Part shown: positions 24,773-33,130 of the stretch, piece after piece
How positions within the stretch are numbered: position 1 is the stretch's first letter
Layout: each line of letters begins with the position of its first letter
Source: CAYNWT01 sp964450955
GTDB lineage: Bacteria; Planctomycetota; Planctomycetia; Planctomycetales; Planctomycetaceae
Direction of reading: 5' to 3'
NCBI GenBank assembly: GCA_964450955.1
Contig: CAYVFI010000035.1
Coordinates: forward strand, 8,028-72,027
DNA length: 64,000 bases
Position numbers and translations under genes: made by a program
Notes under the pieces: model-generated
What the model was told of the DNA's origin: nothing
The model's input: the letters and a program-made list of their open reading frames with translations, nothing else
The model's database searches: none

Positions 24773-25948
24773 ATGTCACTTTCAAAGTGGGGCACCAGTG
24801 CGACTGCATTGGCGCTTCTGTTCTTCGTCGGCTGCACCGATACGGCTACGGAACCAGTTGCCAACACCGACCAAGCTGCGGACGCCAGTAGCGCAGAAGT
24901 CGCTGCAGAAACTGCTGACTCTGATGACCACGACCACGCCGATCACGACCATGCCGATCACGACCATGAAGGCGCCGCCGCCGCTGCAACCGAGGAAGAA
25001 AAGGCCAGCGACTACCTTGCCTTGCCAGATGGCCTGCCAGCGGGCGCAGAACAGGCTTACAACCGGGTTCTTGAACAGGCAAAGACCGGCGGCGGGATGG
25101 GCCTGCTAAACCTGGCCGGCATTTCACAACAAATCGGTATGGAAGCCAGCCAATCAGATGTGAAGGCTGGTTACGCGTTCTTCAAGCAATCTGCCACTGT
25201 ACTTCGCAAAGCCATGAAGAGCACCAACCAGGAAGTACCGCCAGCGTTTGTTGGTCAGGTGTTCTACAACGAAGCTTGCGCATTGTCAGTGGAAGGCGAT
25301 GTTGATGCTGCCTCCAGGAGTTTGGAAGAAGCTGTTGTTGCAGGTTTTGCAGACTTCGACCAGCTTCGAAGCGATTCGGATCTTGAGGCTGTTCGAGCCG
25401 TTACCGGCTTCGATGAACGACTCAAGAAATGGAAACTCGCCGGTCTTGAGAAGGTCAAAGAACACGCCAGGGAAGAGCTCGCCAACGGTGAATCATTTCC
25501 GTTTGAGTTTGCTCTCGCTGACATCGACGGCAACACGCAAAACCTCGCTTCCTACAAGGGCAAGGTCGTCATTGTTGACATCTGGGGCACATGGTGTCCG
25601 CCATGTCGCGAAGAGATCCCTTCGTTCATCAAGTTGCAGGACAAATTTGGCGATCAGGGTTTCCAAATGTTGGGCCTCAACTACGAAAAAGGTAACAACG
25701 AAGAAGACAACATCCAGCTGGTCGTTGATTACGTCCAGAAAGCCGGCATCAACTACCCGTGCATCATGGGTGACGAAGAAACGCGATCGCAGGTCCCGGA
25801 CTTCGGTAGCTTCCCGACAACGATGTTCATCGACAAGGCTGGCAAGGTTCGTCTGAAGGCAGTCGGCCTGCACGACTACGCCTACCTGGACGCAATCGTG
25901 TCCGAACTGCTTGCTGAGGATGCTCCAGCAGATCTGGACGCAAAGTAG
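24773..25948 (+). CDS. Thioredoxin-fold (TlpA-like) lipoprotein
   Basis: 391 residues. Lipobox LFFVGC (Cys21). An acidic, His-rich stretch with the repeat DHDHADHDHADHDHE lies at 52-66 and probably binds metal. A helical middle domain (about 85-225) resembles tetratrico-type repeats (EACALSVEGDVDAASRSLEEA). A C-terminal AhpC/TSA-Redoxin domain (about 240-385) has the active site WCPPC (274-278) and the cis-proline region FPTTMFIDK. It is membrane-anchored outside the cytoplasm and should act in thiol-disulfide exchange, for instance in cytochrome maturation or protection from oxidation. Transcription probably ends at the hairpin at 25974-26010. Confidence 0.92.
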   Translation: MSLSKWGTSATALALLFFVGCTDTATEPVANTDQAADASSAEVAAETADSDDHDHADHDHADHDHEGAAAAATEEEKASDYLALPDGLPAGAEQAYNRVLEQAKTGGGMGLLNLAGISQQIGMEASQSDVKAGYAFFKQSATVLRKAMKSTNQEVPPAFVGQVFYNEACALSVEGDVDAASRSLEEAVVAGFADFDQLRSDSDLEAVRAVTGFDERLKKWKLAGLEKVKEHAREELANGESFPFEFALADIDGNTQNLASYKGKVVIVDIWGTWCPPCREEIPSFIKLQDKFGDQGFQMLGLNYEKGNNEEDNIQLVVDYVQKAGINYPCIMGDEETRSQVPDFGSFPTTMFIDKAGKVRLKAVGLHDYAYLDAIVSELLAEDAPADLDAK

Positions 25949-25973
25949 TCAGTTAATATTTCGCTGCCACACG

Positions 25974-26010
25974 AAGCTCGGTTCGACACAACGAACCGGG
26001 CTTTCTTTTT
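25974..26010 (+). terminator. Rho-independent terminator after the thioredoxin gene
   Basis: Stem AAGCTCGGTTCG (25974-25985) pairs with CGAACCGGGCTT (25992-26003) with two mismatches allowing G-T pairing, loop of 6, then TCTTTTT. It lies 26 bp after the stop codon. Confidence 0.85.
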
Positions 26011-26031
26011 GCGCGGTCGTACGTACTACAA

Positions 26032-27378
26032 TTGGCGACAGCGACAGATCCAAACCAGAAGCCGGAAGAAACCAAGCCTTTGAACTTAACAGACGACAAG
26101 TGGGATGTGATCGTCGTCGGAGCCGGCGCGGCGGGGCTGATGGCGGCGGCCAGCGCGGGAATTCGTGGGCGGCGTGTTTTGGTTCTCGAAAAGAACACGA
26201 AGATCGGCGTCAAGATTCTGATGTCGGGCGGAACACGCTGCAACATCACCCACAACTGCGACTCGCGCGGCATCGCCGATGCGTTCGGACGACGGCAGGG
26301 CAAATTTCTGCGTTCGGCTTTGGCCGCACTTTCGCCGGAAGAAGTGATTTACAAAATCGAATCGCTGGGCGTGGCAACCAAGGTGGAAGACACGGGCAAG
26401 ATATTCCCGGTCTCGAACAAAGCCATCGATGTTCGTGATGCCTTGGTGACATTGGCGACGGACGCCAAAGCGAAAATACTGACCGAACACCCCGTCACAA
26501 ATATCCTGCGGCGTGACTCTGGTGAGAGCGATGATGAACCGGGCGGGTTCGTGGTTCAGACAGAACAACAACGGTTCGAAGCTAAGAACCTCATCATCAC
26601 AACCGGCGGCAAGTCGTATCCCGGCTGCGGAACCACCGGTGACGGGTACGCATGGGCAGAATCGTTTGGACATTCCATCGTCAACACGGTTCCGGCGTTG
26701 GCACCCATTGTCTGCGACCGCGAATGGGTTCACGAGCTCAAGGGCATTACGATCGAAGATTGCGAACTGTCGGTCTTCCCGGAATCGCAGGCCGTTAAAG
26801 GCAAACCAAAGCGACTGGACACCCGGCGTGGGCCGCTGTTGTTTACTCACTTTGGATTCTCTGGCCCGACCGCCATGAACATCAGCCGCGCGGTGACGCG
26901 GTTCGGTTTGGACAACCCAGTCAATGAAAAGCTGGTGATGCGGTGCGACTTCCTGCCGACGCTCACGCCCGATCAACTGACAGACCGGTTCAATCAGCAA
27001 AAACAACGAACCGGCAAGCAAGTCGTCGGACAGTTGCTGTCACCGTTCTTCCCGCGCCGCTTAGTCGAAGCGTTGTTGAATCAAGTCGACATTCCTCAAT
27101 CGCAAAACAACGGAGAACTCTCAAAGAAGCAAGTCCATCGTCTGACCGATGTCGTCAAACGAACTGACTTCCCGCTTAACGGAACACAGGGTTACAAGAA
27201 GGCCGAAGTCACCGCCGGCGGCGTGAACCTGAAAGAAGTCGACAGCCGCGACATGCAAAGCAAAAGTCAGCCCGGGCTGTTCTTCGCCGGAGAGATTCTG
27301 GACATCGACGGCCCCATCGGCGGCTTCAACTTCCAGGCCGCGTTCAGCACCGGTTGGCTGGCCGGGCAGCATGTTTGA
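26032..27378 (+). CDS. HI0933/YhiN-like flavoprotein
   Basis: 448-residue FAD-binding protein of the HI0933 family (BaiN/YhiN-like NAD(P)/FAD-dependent oxidoreductases). The FAD-binding Rossmann motif VVGAGAAGLMAA starts at about residue 28, followed by the family marks SGGTRCNITHN and, near the C-terminus, GGVNLKEVDSRDMQSK and GEILDIDGPIGGFNFQAAFSTG. It is cytoplasmic; the physiological substrate is not established for most members. No ATG exists before the Rossmann motif, so the start must be TTG at 26032 or the in-frame TTG near 26080; neither has a strong ribosome-binding site. The preceding terminator means it needs its own promoter in the short gap. Confidence 0.9.
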   Translation: MATATDPNQKPEETKPLNLTDDKWDVIVVGAGAAGLMAAASAGIRGRRVLVLEKNTKIGVKILMSGGTRCNITHNCDSRGIADAFGRRQGKFLRSALAALSPEEVIYKIESLGVATKVEDTGKIFPVSNKAIDVRDALVTLATDAKAKILTEHPVTNILRRDSGESDDEPGGFVVQTEQQRFEAKNLIITTGGKSYPGCGTTGDGYAWAESFGHSIVNTVPALAPIVCDREWVHELKGITIEDCELSVFPESQAVKGKPKRLDTRRGPLLFTHFGFSGPTAMNISRAVTRFGLDNPVNEKLVMRCDFLPTLTPDQLTDRFNQQKQRTGKQVVGQLLSPFFPRRLVEALLNQVDIPQSQNNGELSKKQVHRLTDVVKRTDFPLNGTQGYKKAEVTAGGVNLKEVDSRDMQSKSQPGLFFAGEILDIDGPIGGFNFQAAFSTGWLAGQHV

Positions 27379-27431
27379 GAGTCTGACCGGCCAGCCGATA
27401 GACTGGTTCAGTTAATCCAATAGGACGACCC

Positions 27432-28331
27432 ATGAAACGCCTCTGCACAATCGCAATGATTTGTATCTCGTCCGCTGCATTCGCCCAGGAACAACCCGGC
27501 GCAGTTTCGAATGCTAAAGTCTCGAACGACCGGAAGACTCAGGACGTGTTCGCCAAAGAGAATCTGGTGGCGTGGTGCATTGTTCCGTTTGACGCAAAGA
27601 AGCGCGGTCCTGCAGAACGGGCGGCCATGCTGAAGAAGCTGGGCATTCGCAAGGTCGCTTACGATTGGCGAGCGGAACATGTTGCCAGCTTCGAACAGGA
27701 AATCCTGGAGTACAAAAAGAACGGCCTCGAATACTTCGCGTTCTGGGCCGAACACGATGCGGCGTTCGAACTATTCAAGAAGTACAAGCTGCGGCCGCAA
27801 ATCTGGCGGATGATGTCCAGTCCGAAAGCCGACTCACAGGAGGAAAAAGTTGCAGCGGCTGGGCGCGAACTCCTGCCGCTGCTTAAGAAGGTCAAAGGCA
27901 TCGGCAGCAAGTTGGGGCTCTACAACCACGGCGGTTGGAGCGGTCAGCCGGAGAACCTTGTTGCTGTCTGCGAGTGGCTGCGAAACAACGGTGGCGGTGA
28001 CGACGTCGGCATCGTTTACAACCTGCACCACGCTCACGATCGCATCAACGATTTCGCCAGCGCACTAAAGCAAATGCAGCCGTACCTGTTGTGCCTGAAC
28101 ATCAACGGCATGAACGATAACGCTGAGCCGAAGATTGTGTCCGTCGGCAAAGGGCAGCATGACCAACGACTACTCAACATCATTCGCACCAGCGGATACA
28201 AAGGTCCGATCGGTATTCTGGATCACCGACCAAAGCTGGATGCCGAACAGTCTTTGCGTGAGAACCTTGAGGGACTGAAAAAGCTGAACCGCGCGTTCAA
28301 CCAGCAGCGCTCCGGGCTGAAGAATCAATGA
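27432..28331 (+). CDS. Secreted protein, probable TIM-barrel sugar isomerase/epimerase fold
   Basis: 299 residues with a Sec signal peptide (MKRLCTIAMICISSAAFA). The mature protein alternates beta strands and helices in a way typical of xylose-isomerase-like TIM barrels: KLGIRKVAYDWRAEHV, GLEYFAFWAEHD, KLGLYNHGGWSGQ, VGIVYNLHHAHD and GPIGILDHR, with His and Glu/Asp residues at strand ends that could bind a metal. Planctomycetes encode many exported members of this type, thought to act on carbohydrates. The catalytic assignment is uncertain. The ATG at 27432 begins the signal peptide; the gene is 53 bp downstream of the flavoprotein gene. Confidence 0.8.
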   Translation: MKRLCTIAMICISSAAFAQEQPGAVSNAKVSNDRKTQDVFAKENLVAWCIVPFDAKKRGPAERAAMLKKLGIRKVAYDWRAEHVASFEQEILEYKKNGLEYFAFWAEHDAAFELFKKYKLRPQIWRMMSSPKADSQEEKVAAAGRELLPLLKKVKGIGSKLGLYNHGGWSGQPENLVAVCEWLRNNGGGDDVGIVYNLHHAHDRINDFASALKQMQPYLLCLNINGMNDNAEPKIVSVGKGQHDQRLLNIIRTSGYKGPIGILDHRPKLDAEQSLRENLEGLKKLNRAFNQQRSGLKNQ

Positions 28332-28537
28332 GCGGTCTCAGGTTATGGGCGCTCATGGAACCACTGTCTCGTGACGAACCGGCTTAACTGGGCCGGAAAT
28401 TGTGTCACTCGTAACGATCGCGAGACCAGACCTAATCGAAGGTCGGCAAGCCGTTTGAATTCCCAATCTCGCCGCTTGCCCAGAGGCAAAGAAACGCGTA
28501 TCTTCTCACGGCTGACCATCGGTTGGTGATGTGTTTA

Positions 28538-28621
28538 GCCCAAGTGGCGGAATTGGCAGACGCGCTGGCTTCAGGAGCCAGTGTCCTTCGGGACGTGGAG
28601 GTTCGAATCCTCTCTTGGGCA
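28538..28621 (+). tRNA. tRNA-Leu (CAG)
   Basis: Acceptor stem GCCCAAG (28538-28544) pairs with CTTGGGC (28614-28620); 28621 is the discriminator A. The anticodon stem-loop CTGGC-TTCAGGA-GCCAG gives anticodon CAG. There is a long variable arm (TGTCCTTCGGGACG) as expected for leucine, and a T-arm GAGGTTCGAATCCTC. The 3' CCA is not encoded. Confidence 0.97.
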
Positions 28622-28630
28622 CTATCAAAG

Positions 28631-28669
28631 CAGGGTTTGTGACATCTGTCGCGAACCCTGTTTTCATTT
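28631..28669 (+). terminator. Terminator between tRNA-Leu and the SUI1 gene
   Basis: CAGGGTTTG (28631-28639) pairs with CGAACCCTG (28652-28660), followed by TTTTCATTT. It starts 10 bp after the tRNA, so it most likely ends the tRNA transcript. Confidence 0.8.
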
Positions 28670-28683
28670 GCACAGGTTCCCAC

Positions 28684-29034
28684 ATGCGATTGTTTGAAGG
28701 CACTCAGTTCGACCGCCCGCCTCACTGCGAGCGCTGCGAGAAGCCGGAAACGGAATGCCAGTGTCCGCCCATTGAACCGGAACCGGAACCGCGCACACCC
28801 ACGGACAAGCAAACCGCCAGGCTATCCAAAGAGAAGCGGAAAAAGGGCAAGGTTGTCACCGTCGTCGCCGGCCTGCTGGACGAAGGCGACGCGTTGCAGG
28901 AAATGCTTACCAAACTGAAGACCGCTTGCGGAGCCGGCGGGACTCTGAAGGACGGCAACCTGGAAATCCAGGGCGATCACCTGGAACGCGTTCGCAAAGA
29001 ACTGAGTTCGCTCGGTTATCGCGTTAAGGGTTGA
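28684..29034 (+). CDS. SUI1/YciH-type translation factor
   Basis: 116-residue relative of eukaryotic eIF1 and bacterial YciH, which bind the small ribosomal subunit and affect start-site fidelity. The C-terminal SUI1 domain (about 45-116) contains KVVTVVAGLLDEGDALQEML and then CGAGGTLKDGNLEIQGDH, the conserved core of the fold. The N-terminal 30 residues have a cysteine pattern (CERCEKPETECQC) that may bind zinc, followed by a Pro/Glu stretch. The ATG at 28684 is 62 bp after the tRNA; the frame is open into the tRNA gene but that part cannot be coding. Its TGA overlaps a TTG start candidate for yidD. Confidence 0.92.
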   Translation: MRLFEGTQFDRPPHCERCEKPETECQCPPIEPEPEPRTPTDKQTARLSKEKRKKGKVVTVVAGLLDEGDALQEMLTKLKTACGAGGTLKDGNLEIQGDHLERVRKELSSLGYRVKG

Positions 29035-29066
29035 TCCGCCATGTGTTCAGACCGCACACTGAACCC

Positions 29067-29297
29067 GTGAACTTCCTGCGTAACATCCCATCGCGCTGTT
29101 TGATCGCGTGTGTCCGCGGCTATCAATTAGCGATCAGCCCCTGGCTGGGCCGCAACTGCCGGTTCAGTCCAACCTGCAGTCAGTACTTCATCGAATCCGT
29201 CCGAAAGCGCGGCGCTGTTGTTGGTTCGTGGAAAGGCTTCTGTCGGATTTGCCGATGCCATCCGTTTAACAAAGGCGGCTACGATCCGGTGGAGTGA
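29067..29297 (+). CDS. yidD: Membrane protein insertion efficiency factor YidD
   Basis: 76-residue peripheral membrane protein that assists YidC-dependent insertion. The family core is intact: CLIACVRGYQLAISPWLGRNCRFSPTCSQY, followed by GAVVGSWKGFCRICRCHPFNKGGYDPV; the conserved cysteines are present. The start is uncertain: GTG at 29067 gives the usual family length (VNFLRNIPSRCLIACVRGYQ) and was chosen; TTG at 29031, overlapping the upstream stop, and GTG at 29043 are in frame. yidD usually neighbours rnpA and yidC; here it stands apart, behind the SUI1 gene. Confidence 0.92.
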   Translation: MNFLRNIPSRCLIACVRGYQLAISPWLGRNCRFSPTCSQYFIESVRKRGAVVGSWKGFCRICRCHPFNKGGYDPVE

Positions 29298-29318
29298 TGG
29301 CATGGATGTCGGGCTGTC

Positions 29319-29412
29319 GTAGTGGACGAGGCAACGAGTCCTGAGCAAACACGAACCGAACGCCGCACTTGGCGCACTTGGCGCACTTGGGACTCGTAAC
29401 CTCGTCCACTAC
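29319..29412. repeat. 94-bp palindromic repeat with tandem core
   Basis: 23-bp inverted arms (29319-29341 and 29390-29412, beginning GTAGTGGACGAGG and ending CCTCGTCCACTAC) match except at two adjacent positions. The loop contains three tandem 9-bp units, CGCACTTGG, at about 29374-29390. It lies between the convergent yidD and symporter genes. Confidence 0.85.
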
Positions 29413-29418
29413 AGAACT

Positions 29419-29436
29419 CCGCTCCTTTGGGAGCGG
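29419..29436 (-). terminator. Hairpin at the end of the symporter gene
   Basis: CCGCTCC-TTTG-GGAGCGG, a perfect 7-bp stem one base beyond the stop codon of the leftward symporter gene. No T-run follows, so intrinsic termination is doubtful. Confidence 0.4.
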
Positions 29437-29437
29437 C

Positions 29438-31330
29438 CTACCCAAACAGTGACATGCTGTAGTACATCGCAGCGATCAGAACCAGAACGATAACCCCAAC
29501 CGGCGTCGCCAGCTTCCACGGCGTCACATCAACGTCTTCCGTGTATGTCTGGACGTAGGCTGTCTCGCGAGGTTTAACCACTCCGATTAGTAACATGGTG
29601 GCGACGATCAGAACGAAGTTCATACCGGCAATGTGCAACCAGTGGAACTCGGTACCGGCAATCGTATTGCCCATGTACATGCCGAAGTAGCCGTAGAAAA
29701 CGACACCAACAGCCACGGCCGCGAAGCCTGCAATCGATGGAACCCGCTTGCTGAAAATGCCGACAACAACAATCGCCAGCAGCGGAATGTTGTAGAACGC
29801 GGCAAGTTGTTTCATCAGGTCAAACAATCCACCAGACGCCTGTGCAATCAGCGGGGCCACCGAGATAGCCCCCACGGCGAAGATGATGCCCAAAATCTTT
29901 CCGGTTCGCACCATCTGCGCCTCGGTCGCATTCTTGTTCATCAACGCTTTGTAAATATCAACGCTAAACAATGTTGCGGCGCTGTTGAGACCCGAATTAA
30001 ACGAACTCAGGATGGCTCCAAAAATCACGGCCGCAAAGAAACCAAGCATCCACGACGGAACGATTTCGAGTGCCAGGCGACCATAACCTTTGTCTGCTTT
30101 CGAAAGCGGAAGGAAGGCCTCAGCGGTTCCTTCGCCGACAATAATCGCGTTACCGCCGGCGTCTCTTGAGATCAGAGAATTCGCGGCAATCACCTTCTCG
30201 ATTTCGTATGTCTTCTGGCCGTTCGCAACCGTTGCACCTGGTTCGAGCGAACTGAATGACTGGTCCAATAATGCCACCTGACCGTCATCACCTTGTTCAA
30301 AGACACTTATCATGCCGTCCTGATCGCGAACCATCACGGCAGGTTTGTCAGGCAGTTGATGGATAACGTGTTCGTCCGCGCCATCTCGGTGAACGCAGAA
30401 CAGGTGAAACGCGATAATGCCCGGGAGAACCAGGTACAGCGGCCCCAGCAGTTTCATTACCGCCGCAAACAGCACACCCTTTTGACCTTCGGCGAGGCTA
30501 CGAGAACCAAAAGTTCGCTGGACGATCGCCTGGTTCGTGCACCAGTAATACGTCGTGATGAACAGCATGCCGGTGAACAGCGTCGAGAATGGGATGTTCT
30601 CGTTCTCGGCTCCAATAGGACTTAGCCGCTCCGGCTGGTGTTCGGTCATGTAACTCAGACCGGCCATGAACCCGCCGTCACCCAATCGATCGCCCACCGC
30701 AATGGTTCCGAGGATCGGAATCATCAGCCCGCCAATCAACAAGCCGATGCCGTTAAGGGTGTCCGAAACTGCAACTGCTTTCAGGCCGCCGAAAATCGCG
30801 TAGACACTACCGATAACACCAAGGGCAATCACTGTCGCCCACAGGGCTGTGGTTTCGTCGCCGCCAAATAAATCTGCGACGCCAAACACTTCCAACATGA
30901 ACAACGCGCCTGAGTACAACACAAACGGAAGCAGGTTTGTGAGCAAAGACAACAACAGCAGCACCGAAACCAAAGTTCCCACCGATCGGTCGTAGCGTCG
31001 AGCCAAGAACTCGGACACGGTGGCGACTCCGCCGCGTAGATATCTCGGAAGGAACACCAGTGCCATGAGCACGATGGCAATGGACGACCAGACTTCCCAC
31101 GCCATCACCTGCATGCCGTGCTGCAGGCCGCCGCCGTTCAAACCGACCAGTTGTTCCGTAGACAAATTCGTCAGCAACAACGAACCGGCAATCACAATCC
31201 AGCTCAAACTGCGACCGGCCAGAAAGTAGCCGGTTGAGGTTTCATGATCATCGCTACGAGTCGCTCGCCATGAGACAAATGCAACCAGAGCTGTAAAAGC
31301 GAGAAAAGAGATAAGCGTAAAGGCTTCCAC
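29438..31330 (-). CDS. Sodium:solute symporter (SSS family)
   Basis: 630-residue inner-membrane carrier with about 13-14 hydrophobic segments. Family marks: GYFLAGRSLSWIVIAGSLLLTNLSTEQ near the N-terminus (the sodium-site helix), YAIFGGLKAVAVSDTLNGIG, and TTYYWCTNQAIVQRTFGS in the middle. This subgroup resembles the vSGLT/SGLT sugar carriers, so sodium-coupled sugar uptake is likely. A roughly 100-residue hydrophilic insertion between helices (about 325-430, containing HRDGADEHVIHQLPDKPAV) is not part of the usual carrier and probably faces outward. The ATG at 31330 starts directly before the first helix. Confidence 0.92.
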   Translation of the reverse strand: MEAFTLISFLAFTALVAFVSWRATRSDDHETSTGYFLAGRSLSWIVIAGSLLLTNLSTEQLVGLNGGGLQHGMQVMAWEVWSSIAIVLMALVFLPRYLRGGVATVSEFLARRYDRSVGTLVSVLLLLSLLTNLLPFVLYSGALFMLEVFGVADLFGGDETTALWATVIALGVIGSVYAIFGGLKAVAVSDTLNGIGLLIGGLMIPILGTIAVGDRLGDGGFMAGLSYMTEHQPERLSPIGAENENIPFSTLFTGMLFITTYYWCTNQAIVQRTFGSRSLAEGQKGVLFAAVMKLLGPLYLVLPGIIAFHLFCVHRDGADEHVIHQLPDKPAVMVRDQDGMISVFEQGDDGQVALLDQSFSSLEPGATVANGQKTYEIEKVIAANSLISRDAGGNAIIVGEGTAEAFLPLSKADKGYGRLALEIVPSWMLGFFAAVIFGAILSSFNSGLNSAATLFSVDIYKALMNKNATEAQMVRTGKILGIIFAVGAISVAPLIAQASGGLFDLMKQLAAFYNIPLLAIVVVGIFSKRVPSIAGFAAVAVGVVFYGYFGMYMGNTIAGTEFHWLHIAGMNFVLIVATMLLIGVVKPRETAYVQTYTEDVDVTPWKLATPVGVIVLVLIAAMYYSMSLFG

Positions 31331-31582
31331 GGCGTATCCACACAGTTAGGCAACGTTGTGTTGCATCGGTATCCGGCAGGAACCGGAAGTGAAGCTGCCG
31401 ACTGCCGGGCCGTTGGACGGTCCAGGTGATAGTCGGGCAGGTTCTAGAGATTGCCGATGTCTTGTGGACAAAGCAAGTCGTCGGGGCCGCGTCGGGCCGG
31501 GTATTGGAAGTTTTTGCAGATTCAGATTGAACAACTCAGTGGAGATTCGTTTCTCAACGCGTGCGACGGGTAGATCGAATGG

Positions 31583-32584
31583 ATGTTGGACATGCGGAGA
31601 TTGAATAGAAGCGATTGCAGGACGAACCACAAACGACGACACGGCTACAAGCTGATCGACTTGATCGTAACGGTAGCCATCATCGCTCTGCTGCTCAGCC
31701 TGCTCTTACCGGCAATGCGTGAGGCGAGAGTGGCTGGCCCTCGAACCGAGTGCCTGAACAACCTAAAGAACCTCGGTCTCGCGATGCACAACTATGCGAC
31801 GGTCAACGCCGGGCAACTACCCGGACACGGGACATGGTCTGAAGACGGCGATCCGCGACACAGTTGGGTTGTCCCGTTGCTGCCGTACCTTGACCAGGCA
31901 GCACTCGCTGATCGTTGGGACCACAAGGCTCGGTGGGATTCAGACACGCCCGGTGCTGAGCCAGACATCAGCAATCTGGAACTCAGCCAGTCCCTCATTA
32001 GAGTGCTGCAATGTCGCAGCCGAACCAACGAACATGCGGCGCTCAACTACGTCGTGAATGCTGGGTTCGCAAACTACCGGAATGGCAAACCGCACGATTT
32101 CGATCAACTCGGTATCGATTGGAACAGCGACGGAACCGTGGACGAGGCAGATCACGAAATCGCTCGCGACTGCGGGGTTCTTTGGCGATCAGTCGCAGAA
32201 CATTCCGGCGGCTGGGGCCTCGACGACTTCTACGACGGCGCCGGAAACACCATCCTGCTAAGCGAACGCCTGCAACCTGGAAAACAAAGCTGGGCCGACC
32301 CACGTCCGGATAACTGTGCGTTCGTGTTCGCTATTGATCCGAGTTCCAAATCAGTCGGTTCCGCCAGACCTGATCCGTTGCAGAATGTGACGATCAACGG
32401 CCACGGTTCCAAATCAAACAAACAACCAATGCTCTCGTCCAACCATCACGAACAAGTCAACATCGTCACCGCCGAAGGAGCCGCTCGCAGCCTCAGCCAG
32501 GACATCGATCCAAAGGTCCTGCAACAACTCATCACACCCCGCGGAACACTGCACGATGAGGAACCGCTTCAAGATGCGTTCTAG
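31583..32584 (+). CDS. DUF1559 pseudopilin-like protein with a dockerin-like calcium loop
   Basis: 333 residues. The prepilin-like N-terminus is GYKLIDLIVTVAIIALLLSL (about 21-40): Gly at the cleavage site is kept, but the usual +5 Glu is Asp. Then comes the DUF1559 pattern ECLNNLKNLGLAMHNYATVN. In the middle the sequence LGIDWNSDGTVDEADHEIA (about 175-193) has the D-x-N-x-D-G-x-x-x-x-x-D spacing of a dockerin or EF-hand calcium loop, not usual in this family. The typical terminal LADGSV motif is degenerate (VTAEGAARSL). A surface or pilus-like role is inferred. An in-frame start at M4 (31592) is possible. Confidence 0.85.
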   Translation: MLDMRRLNRSDCRTNHKRRHGYKLIDLIVTVAIIALLLSLLLPAMREARVAGPRTECLNNLKNLGLAMHNYATVNAGQLPGHGTWSEDGDPRHSWVVPLLPYLDQAALADRWDHKARWDSDTPGAEPDISNLELSQSLIRVLQCRSRTNEHAALNYVVNAGFANYRNGKPHDFDQLGIDWNSDGTVDEADHEIARDCGVLWRSVAEHSGGWGLDDFYDGAGNTILLSERLQPGKQSWADPRPDNCAFVFAIDPSSKSVGSARPDPLQNVTINGHGSKSNKQPMLSSNHHEQVNIVTAEGAARSLSQDIDPKVLQQLITPRGTLHDEEPLQDAF

Positions 32585-32685
32585 CGAACCAATTCCAAAT
32601 AGAAATACAACCGGCCCAGCGTCCAAAACAACACCATCCAACCCACCGACCGGCACCCAATCCAACGGAACGTTGGCGCGTGAAA

Positions 32686-32724
32686 AAGGTCCGCCACATC
32701 ATGTGGTTCGGACCTTGTTTGTTT
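32686..32724. terminator. Bidirectional terminator between convergent genes
   Basis: AAGGTCCG-CCACAT pairs with ATGTGG-TT-CGGACCTT with a two-base bulge. The minus-strand transcript ends in TTTTT and the plus strand in TTGTTTGTTT. It separates the DUF1559 gene from the small leftward gene at 32774-32950. A smaller palindrome CCAACGGAACGTTGG lies just before it. Confidence 0.75.
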
Positions 32725-32773
32725 GGCCAGCCAATGAATCATTCAGTTGGCGTCTGGCGGTTGATCGAATCAA

Positions 32774-32950
32774 CTAACGCGACGCTTCGCGATCTCGAAG
32801 AGCCATCTCTTCAAGAACGACCGGGTGCCAATCGTTTGAGCGTTCGGACGCCGGAGCGTAGTTGCGTCGCGCCCAGGTGCGGAGCCGCATCTCTTCAATC
32901 GCGTCAACCTGTGAAGTGTGGGGATCTGCTGTCAATGTGCCAGGATTCAT
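32774..32950 (-). CDS. Small hypothetical protein
   Basis: 58 residues from the ATG at 32950, which has AGGAG 10 bp upstream. The sequence MRLRTWARRNYAPASERSND followed by WHPVVLEEMALRD looks like a small protein type I have seen repeatedly in Planctomycetes; it is helical, charged and cytoplasmic. The frame continues upstream to 32998, but the extra residues lack a ribosome-binding site. The function is unknown. It is convergent with the DUF1559 gene and divergent from the gene at 33131. Confidence 0.6.
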   Translation of the reverse strand: MNPGTLTADPHTSQVDAIEEMRLRTWARRNYAPASERSNDWHPVVLEEMALRDREASR

Positions 32951-33130
32951 CCCTAACGTTCTCCTAATGAACGGCCAGCCAAATTGGAAAAGAACCATAT
33001 CAAGCCCGTAGGCTCAATCGTTTCGACGCGGTATTGTAATGACCGCGATCTCAAAATATCCACAAGAAAGTTCCGGCGGCCGTTTTGAACTTGCCGCAGG
33101 TCGTTTCCACATACGGGTTTCCGCTGATTC

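Noticed and set aside
26086..27021. 311-codon open frame antisense to the flavoprotein gene
   Set aside because: Codon shadow in a high-GC gene; Arg/His/Gln-rich sequence without domain character.
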